From Fidelibacterota bacterium (lineage in GTDB: Bacteria; Fidelibacterota; UBA8477), in NCBI GenBank assembly GCA_021734045.1, contig JAIPJR010000003.1, positions 1-56,029 of the forward strand: a stretch of 56,029 nucleotides of DNA, given 5' to 3'. Below are positions 50,825 to 56,029 of the stretch, in pieces. The notes below the pieces were generated by a model. That model did not search any database. It was not told the origin of the DNA and saw only the letters and a program-made list of their open reading frames with translations. Position numbers and translations under genes: made by a program. Within the stretch, counting starts at the first letter, position 1. Each line of letters opens with the position of its first letter.

Positions 50825-51934
50825 TCAATCCTGTTCAAAAAATCTGTGAATCGCCTCCACCACCATTTTCACCTGCTCCCGGGTCACATAGGGATGCATG
50901 GGTAGGGATAATACCGTATTAGCAGCTTTTTCGCTGTTGGGACACCGATCATCCCATTGGGAATCCCGAAATGCGGGCTGCAGATACAAGGGTGTGGGAT
51001 AATGGACCGCCGAGGGAATTCCCTGCTCAGAAAGGTACGCTTGCAACGCATCCCGTCGCTCAACCCGGATCGTGTATTGCTGGTAAATGTGGGTGCGATC
51101 TTCACCGCAAACCGGTCCAGTCACCCAGGTGGGATCCAATAGCTCCTGATACCACCCCGCTACCTGTTGTCGCCGCCGGTTCCAGCGATCCAAGTGGGGT
51201 AACTTTACCTTTAAAATGGCTGCCTGCAATGTGTCGATACGGGAATTCACCCCCACCAATTCATGCCAATAACGCTTGTCACTGCCGTGAGCCCGGATTT
51301 TGGCCATGCGATCGGCCAGATCACCATCATGTGTGAAGACACCACCCGCGTCCCCAAACGCACCCAGGTTTTTTGCCGGGAAGAAGCTGGTACAACCAAT
51401 GGCACCCAATCCACAGACCTTTTCATCCCGGTAATAAGCACCTAATGCCTGAGCGCCATCCTCAACCACCGGGATACCGTACTGGTGGCCGATTCGAAGT
51501 AGCTCATCCATATCAGCCGGTAGACCATACAAATGTACCGGAATTATGGCCTTGGTACGCGGCGTGATAAGCCCCTCTACCTGATCAACGCGCAAGTTGT
51601 AGGTCGTCAGGTCAATGTCCGTGTAAACCGGTTCCGCACCCAGAAGCGCGATGACCTCCACTGTGGCGGCAAATGTGAAAGGGCTGGTAATAATTTCATC
51701 ACCCGGTCCTACACCCAGGGCCATGAGTGCCAGTTGCAGTGCATCGGTACCGGACGCGCATCCAAACGCAAAAGGAACCCGAGCATAAGCCGCCAGATCT
51801 TGTTCGAATTCTTCTACCTGCGGACCCATGATAAATTGCTGACTCTCCACAACCTCCCGAATCGCCGCATCGATTTCGGTTTGCAGTTCACGATATTGTG
51901 CATTCAAATCAACCAGAGGCATTTTCAAATTCAT
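50825..51934 (-). CDS. DegT/DnrJ/EryC1/StrS sugar aminotransferase (WbpE-like)
   Basis: This 369-residue PLP enzyme would aminate a nucleotide keto-sugar. The N-terminal MPLVDLNAQYRELQTEID, GCASGTDALQLALMALG and SPFTFAATVEVIALLGAEPVYTD are typical of WbpE/WlbC, which makes the 3-amino group of UDP-GlcNAc3NAcA-type sugars. The PLP lysine is in SFFPAKNLGAFGDAGG. The WbpD-like and WbpB-like genes lie upstream on the same strand, which supports this pathway. Confidence 0.92.
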   Translation of the reverse strand: MNLKMPLVDLNAQYRELQTEIDAAIREVVESQQFIMGPQVEEFEQDLAAYARVPFAFGCASGTDALQLALMALGVGPGDEIITSPFTFAATVEVIALLGAEPVYTDIDLTTYNLRVDQVEGLITPRTKAIIPVHLYGLPADMDELLRIGHQYGIPVVEDGAQALGAYYRDEKVCGLGAIGCTSFFPAKNLGAFGDAGGVFTHDGDLADRMAKIRAHGSDKRYWHELVGVNSRIDTLQAAILKVKLPHLDRWNRRRQQVAGWYQELLDPTWVTGPVCGEDRTHIYQQYTIRVERRDALQAYLSEQGIPSAVHYPTPLYLQPAFRDSQWDDRCPNSEKAANTVLSLPMHPYVTREQVKMVVEAIHRFFEQD

Positions 51935-51984
51935 AAGGATTATCTTTTTTTTCGTTAATGGTCATTGAATGAGGGAGCTTCGTT

Positions 51985-52010
51985 CTCGTACCCGTACTCG
52001 TACTCGTACT
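51985..52010. repeat. CTCGTA hexamer tandem array
   Basis: A short tandem array of about four copies of CTCGTA (one copy CCCGTA) lies in the 105-base gap between the aminotransferase and WcaJ-like genes. Such GTACTC runs occur as dispersed intergenic elements in other genomes. It could mark a slippage-prone site; no coding frame is involved. Confidence 0.6.
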
Positions 52011-52039
52011 AGACAACTTTCTTCTTTCCTCTTTCTCTA

Positions 52040-53443
52040 TTAATGACTACCCTTTCCGGTAAGCATCACGTAAATCGTATAAATAATGATTTTCAAATCC
52101 AACCGCAGCGACATGTTTTCAATATAAAACAGATCAAATTTCAATTTCTGCCGTACATCTTCCAGGGATTCATCGTACCCCCATTTCACCTGCGCCCAGC
52201 CGGTAATCCCCGGTTTGACCCGATGTCGCCGCGTGTAGAGAGGTAATTGCCGCTGAATCTGTTCTACAAAATAGGGACGCTCCGGTCGCGGCCCCACCAG
52301 GGACATTTCACCCTTTAAAACATTGATAAACTGGGGAAATTCGTCCAACCGGAGAAAGCGCAACACCTTCCCAACCCGGGTCACCCGCGGATCATCCTTC
52401 TGTGCCCACACCGGTCCTGTTTCCGATTCTGCATCTTCCACCATGGAACGAAATTTAATCACATGAAAAGGCCTTCCCCGACGCCCTACCCGCTCCTGGG
52501 TATAAAAAACCGGTCCCCTGGATTCCAGCTTGATACTTACCGCCACAATGAAAAAGAGTGGGGATAATATCACCAGTGCCAGCCCACTGAACAGAATATC
52601 CAGTACCCGTTTTGCCACCCGCTCCCAATAGGGCATGATCTCGGGCATGATCTCCACCAACGGGAGACCATAAAGCTGTTGGGTTCGGGCAGTCCCGGAA
52701 ATTGCCTCCGACAAATCAGGACTGATTTTCAGCGAGACCTTTTCGTCACTGATGCGAGTGATAATGTCAAGCACCCGGCTGTGATGGTCTTTGTCCAATG
52801 CCAAAATCACATCTTCAATCTGCAGGGAACGTATTAATCCCGGCAGGTCATCCAGACCACCCAAAACTTTGATTCCGTGCCGCTCCTGTCCTTTATTCTT
52901 TTCCGGATACAGCGTCACAAATCCCAGTACATCATTCCCGGCCGCCGGATGCGCCAACAGATTATCCAGCAATTCCCAGCCCCGCCGATTCCAGCCCACA
53001 ATCAGGCTCGCAGCCCGACCGATCCCTTTGGCCAGCAGCCGCCGGTGAGCGGTCCGGATAATCAGGCGCCCCAGAGAGACAAAAAACATGAGAAAGAACC
53101 AGTAAAATAGGAGAATTGCTTTCCCGAAGGTCACCGGGTTGGCCAGGTCAATGGTGATGAAATAAAGCACCAAAATGCCCAGGAAAGTATATTTCGCCAC
53201 ATTCAGGACTTCATCAGACCGGGACACCACCCGTCGATTCACATAAAATTGATTAAACGCGAAAATCACCATCCAGTACAAACTCATGAAGAGTGCTGGC
53301 AACGGGACATCCTGCCAGAGTAGCTCCACTTCATTCTGATATGCACCCGATTTGAACCGGATGATGAAAACCAGTATAAACGCCAGATTAATGGCGAGAA
53401 AATCAGACAAAATTAAAAGGATTCGTTCCAACCAGCGCGGCAA
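52040..53443 (-). CDS. Polyprenyl glycosylphosphotransferase (WcaJ/WbaP-like)
   Basis: This 467-residue enzyme transfers a sugar 1-phosphate to undecaprenyl phosphate to begin an exopolysaccharide or O-antigen unit. It has about five N-terminal membrane helices, a CoA-binding-like domain (about 130-270) and the catalytic Bac_transf domain with KRVLDILFSGLALVILSPLF, VIKFRSMVEDAE, RLDEFPQFINVLKGEMSLVGPRPE and KPGITGWAQV. It begins at TTG 53443 with GGGAGAA before it, overlapping the WbpD stop. Which sugar it moves is not evident. Confidence 0.93.
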   Translation of the reverse strand: MPRWLERILLILSDFLAINLAFILVFIIRFKSGAYQNEVELLWQDVPLPALFMSLYWMVIFAFNQFYVNRRVVSRSDEVLNVAKYTFLGILVLYFITIDLANPVTFGKAILLFYWFFLMFFVSLGRLIIRTAHRRLLAKGIGRAASLIVGWNRRGWELLDNLLAHPAAGNDVLGFVTLYPEKNKGQERHGIKVLGGLDDLPGLIRSLQIEDVILALDKDHHSRVLDIITRISDEKVSLKISPDLSEAISGTARTQQLYGLPLVEIMPEIMPYWERVAKRVLDILFSGLALVILSPLFFIVAVSIKLESRGPVFYTQERVGRRGRPFHVIKFRSMVEDAESETGPVWAQKDDPRVTRVGKVLRFLRLDEFPQFINVLKGEMSLVGPRPERPYFVEQIQRQLPLYTRRHRVKPGITGWAQVKWGYDESLEDVRQKLKFDLFYIENMSLRLDLKIIIYTIYVMLTGKGSH

Positions 53444-53446
53444 AAC

Positions 53447-54040
53447 TTATTCTCCCACCGGTTCCACCACATCGCCCTGCTTGCGGTATTCACCGCATTC
53501 GGAATGTCCACACGAGCCCGTTCCGTTGGTGGTGAATGTGAGTCGATGCCCCCGCTTGCACACCCAGCCTACGATTTTCCCCGGCACGCCCACCACCATA
53601 GCAAAATCGGGCACATCCCGGGTCACCACCGCGCCTGCAGCAATTAGGGCGTAGCGGCCAACGGTATTGCCGCACACAAGGGTGGCATTGGCGCCGATAG
53701 AGGCTGATTTCTTCACCAGCGTTTTGTGGTAAAAGCGCGAACCACGCTGGGGAAACTCGCTCCGTGGATTGAGCACATTGGTAAACACCATGGAGGGTCC
53801 ACAGAACACATAATCCTCCAGCTCAACACCCTCGTACACCGAGACATTGTTCTGAATTTTCACGTGGCTCCCAATGCGCACATTATTCCCAATATTCACA
53901 TTCTGACCCACACTCACATTCTCACCCAGCTGAGCGCCAGATTGAACATGGGAAAAATGCCAGATTTTGGTACCCGCGCCGATGGATACTCCATCGTCCA
54001 CATAACTGGAAGGATGAACATAAAAGGATTGCGACGTCAT
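53447..54040 (-). CDS. wbpD: WbpD-like UDP-sugar N-acetyltransferase
   Basis: This 197-residue left-handed beta-helix acyltransferase has the repeats IGAGTKIWHFSHV, VSVGQNVNIGNNVRIGSHVKI and VELEDYVFCGPSMVFTNVLNPRS, the fingerprint of WbpD/WlbB, which acetylates the 3-amino group of UDP-GlcNAc3NA. A C-terminal Cys-rich tail (CKRGH, then CGHSECGEYR) looks zinc-binding. It lies 32 bases after the WbpB-like gene. Confidence 0.93.
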   Translation of the reverse strand: MTSQSFYVHPSSYVDDGVSIGAGTKIWHFSHVQSGAQLGENVSVGQNVNIGNNVRIGSHVKIQNNVSVYEGVELEDYVFCGPSMVFTNVLNPRSEFPQRGSRFYHKTLVKKSASIGANATLVCGNTVGRYALIAAGAVVTRDVPDFAMVVGVPGKIVGWVCKRGHRLTFTTNGTGSCGHSECGEYRKQGDVVEPVGE

Positions 54041-54072
54041 GATTCTGACCTGGTGTTAAAGAGTTTTAATGC

Positions 54073-55101
54073 TCAGGAAAAATTTAATGGCAAACTCACC
54101 CGTTTACCAGTCTGGGCGGATTTGTAAATGGCCAAAATAAGCTCCAGAGACTTGCGTCCGGAGCGCCCATCGGTAAAAGCTTCTGATTCGCCCTTCAAAC
54201 TGGCCACCACATTTTTGTAATAGCCCAGATGGCCGAAGCCGTACACGTTGGGCGGCGAATAGTTGGCTTCCTCCACGAGACGGTCATCGTCGTCATAATC
54301 CTGAAATTCCCATTTCTCAATCTTATTTACGGCTACTCCGCCGATTTTGGCCGTGCCCTTTTCACCCAGAATGGTAATGGAGCCTTCAAAATTTTTCGGA
54401 AATGTGAGCATGGTGACACTCATTGATCCGATCACACCATTGCGGAATTTGATAATGGCTGTTCCCGTATCCTCTGCTTCAATTTTCCGCGCCAATGTAC
54501 CGGTTACCGCCATTACATACTCGGGATTTCCCACCAGCCAGGTGAGTGCGTCAACATAATGGCTGGCCTGATTCATATAGGCACCGCCATCAAACTCCCA
54601 GGTACCCCGCCATTTGGCCTGGTCGTAGTACTCCTGGGGTCGCGCCCAAAACACATTGGACTGGACCATGTAAATTTGTCCGAAGCGTCCTTTGTTAATG
54701 GCATTTTTCAGCAATTGCATGGTGGTGTTCAGGCGATTTTGTTTTACGACAAACAACTCCACTTTATGCTCGTCACAGGCCTGGATCAGTGCGTCGGCAT
54801 CCTTGAGGGTAATGCCCATGGGCTTCTCGGTAATGACATGACAACCCGCCTGAGCCGCCATTATGCCGTGCTGGGGATGCATGCCGCTGGGCGTACAGAT
54901 GGAAACGATATCCAGGTTTTCTTTGGCTAGCATTTTGGCCAGATCGGTGTACCACGCGGCACTATTCTCTTCCGCAGCGGACTGAGACCGCGCTTTCACC
55001 ACATCACATACCGCAGCTAACTCCAAATCATCCGGAAACTGCTTAATGGCATCAAAATGATTCTTCGAAATTCGACCACATCCCACCAAACCAATCCGCA
55101 T
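54073..55101 (-). CDS. Gfo/Idh-type oxidoreductase, WbpB/WlbA-like
   Basis: This 342-residue NAD-dependent dehydrogenase has a Rossmann start MRIGLVGCGRISKNHF, the EKPMG motif (ITEKPMGITLKDAD) and a C-terminal beta-rich domain with GGAYMNQASHYVDALTWLVG. It resembles WbpB/WlbA, which oxidises C3 of UDP-GlcNAcA before amination. The frame is open 51 codons further, but AAGGAG before ATG 55101 fixes the start. It begins the WbpB-D-WcaJ-E run; WbpA and WbpI are not seen here. Confidence 0.93.
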   Translation of the reverse strand: MRIGLVGCGRISKNHFDAIKQFPDDLELAAVCDVVKARSQSAAEENSAAWYTDLAKMLAKENLDIVSICTPSGMHPQHGIMAAQAGCHVITEKPMGITLKDADALIQACDEHKVELFVVKQNRLNTTMQLLKNAINKGRFGQIYMVQSNVFWARPQEYYDQAKWRGTWEFDGGAYMNQASHYVDALTWLVGNPEYVMAVTGTLARKIEAEDTGTAIIKFRNGVIGSMSVTMLTFPKNFEGSITILGEKGTAKIGGVAVNKIEKWEFQDYDDDDRLVEEANYSPPNVYGFGHLGYYKNVVASLKGESEAFTDGRSGRKSLELILAIYKSAQTGKRVSLPLNFS

Positions 55102-55232
55102 ATTTACAGGCTCCTTTTCATCAAATTCGGCCAAATATAGGGGCTGAGCCTTGGTTTCAAAGAGGGATAAATATCTGGTTAAAGGACAATTCCGGGGGCG
55201 CCGAACAGCGTCATCCATATTATATTCGCGTG

Positions 55233-56029
55233 ATGATTTTCCACCGATTCGCACGATTCATCCTTTCCGGTCTGATCCTGTCCGGTGTTCTCTGCGCCCA
55301 GTCCGGACCCGTGGATCGAGACCATCCGGTTTATCCCTTCCTGCGACGCCAGGCTGCCCTGGACAACCTGCCCCAGAACTGGTTAGCCACACAGCCGGTA
55401 TCATGGCAGCAAGTGAACGACCTTTTGAATCAAGTGGGCCAATCCAGGCAAATACTTTCCCGACTGGATCAGCGATTACTTGACCGGTTCAGCGCTGAGT
55501 TTTCAAAACCAAATCGCCCCACACCACTCACGGCGCCCTGGCAACTCCATACCTGGCGGGATGCCGGACGGGGACTCTTAACGAACAAACCGGATGCATC
55601 TCCCTATCCCCATGGACTTACCTACCGGGATTCTTCTACCGCCATCTGGGCTGATTGGCGGGAGGGTCTGCGGATTCAGAATAACGGATCACACGCCCGG
55701 GGATATTACACGGATCAACTGGTTTTTCGCGGCTACCTGAACGACCATTTTTCGTTCTATTGGGACTTCATTCAGTACCGGCTCTCCAACGTGTCCAATT
55801 ACCCCGACCTGCCACCAGAATACAAGCAGGGACATATTATTGATCAGGAAGAACTGGACTGGTATGTGTGGAATTTGGGTCAGGCCGGGCTGTATACTTC
55901 CTACCCAAACTGGTCCCTCACCCTGGCGCAGGAGCCGGTTTACTGGGGATATTCGCCCAATTTAACACCTATCTTAAACACACGGGTGTATCCCTACACA
56001 CACATCCGTTTTTCAGTGGATTATAAGGT
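55233..56029 (+). CDS. Wzi-like outer-membrane barrel protein, N-terminal part (runs off window)
   Basis: The frame is open from ATG 55233 to the window end (265 residues). It has a signal peptide (IHRF-type basic start, then FILSGLILSGVLCA to about residue 22). A helical segment (about 35-90) and many aromatic amphipathic strands follow (YYTDQLVFRGYLNDHFSFYWDF, EPVYWGYSPNL), resembling capsule-assembly Wzi proteins. It is divergent from the sugar-nucleotide genes and might bind their surface polysaccharide. No ribosome-binding site is visible before the ATG. Confidence 0.6.
   Translation, partial: MIFHRFARFILSGLILSGVLCAQSGPVDRDHPVYPFLRRQAALDNLPQNWLATQPVSWQQVNDLLNQVGQSRQILSRLDQRLLDRFSAEFSKPNRPTPLTAPWQLHTWRDAGRGLLTNKPDASPYPHGLTYRDSSTAIWADWREGLRIQNNGSHARGYYTDQLVFRGYLNDHFSFYWDFIQYRLSNVSNYPDLPPEYKQGHIIDQEELDWYVWNLGQAGLYTSYPNWSLTLAQEPVYWGYSPNLTPILNTRVYPYTHIRFSVDYK

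Noticed and set aside
1-56029. CRISPR array, prophage or insertion sequence
   Set aside because: No regular spaced repeats, integrase, transposase or terminal inverted repeats with a transposase frame were seen.

Overview
This 56 kb window is a densely packed chromosomal segment from a Gram-negative bacterium with an outer membrane. It has about 50 protein genes and roughly even base composition. Lipoprotein maturation (Lgt), Omp85-type barrels, LolA-like and DUF1302-like envelope proteins, DsbD, MltD and an undecaprenyl-phosphate sugar transferase all point to a diderm cell. A 31-residue AURKAIP1/COX24-type ribosomal protein, a dockerin on a secreted peptidase, a short-form glucan phosphorylase and a TrmB-type regulator together suggest the FCB group, near Marinimicrobia, Calditrichota or KSB1-like lineages. 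That placement is inference. I saw no rRNA, tRNA, CRISPR array, transposase or phage gene.

Layout. At 1-9.2 kb (minus strand) are a ZIP-like permease fragment, lgt, a PAP2 phosphatase, a four-helix membrane protein, and an acyl-CoA block (enoyl-CoA hydratase, split AtuA, carboxylase beta subunit). A POTRA-less Omp85 barrel and a VanX-like dipeptidase follow. At 9.3-12 kb are a degenerate GDPD-like protein, a bidirectional terminator, a six-haem lipoprotein cytochrome and the only long gene-poor stretch (11374-12069). At 12-19.4 kb is a glycolysis and glycogen unit read leftward: trmB, then gap, pyk, GH57 glucanotransferase and glgP. trmB and gap each have a clear sigma70-type promoter with an ACT/AGT-rich inverted repeat just downstream of the -10 box. 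At 19.5-28.4 kb (plus strand) are tetR, an RND/MMPL exporter, a LolA-like protein, a DUF1302-like barrel, a second RND exporter and two uncharacterised proteins: a lipid or hydrophobic-molecule export locus. At 28.5-39.4 kb (minus strand) are a small membrane protein, a TatT-like lipoprotein, an M14 carboxypeptidase with dockerin, an M1 peptidase fused to an Omp85-like barrel, dsbD, patatin, cyclophilin and a YycJ-type hydrolase. At 39.5-41.6 kb (plus strand) are a GNAT enzyme, proline dehydrogenase and a CoA-binding protein. At 41.7-55.1 kb is a long collinear minus-strand block running from sugar-nucleotide enzymes (WbpB/D/E-like, WcaJ-like) through serS, plsC, mltD, sppA, HU, the COX24 protein and xseAB to nadK. 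A divergent Wzi-like barrel gene runs off the right end.

The items most worth attention are: (1) a TrmB circuit that appears to control its own gene and a complete glycogen-to-pyruvate operon, supported by matching promoter and operator layouts; (2) an M1 metallopeptidase carrying its own outer-membrane Omp85-like barrel; (3) the two-exporter envelope locus; (4) a GDPD fold that has lost its catalytic residues; (5) degenerate CACAGATTA-type intergenic repeats in inverted pairs. Function calls rest on motifs read by eye. No database search was possible.
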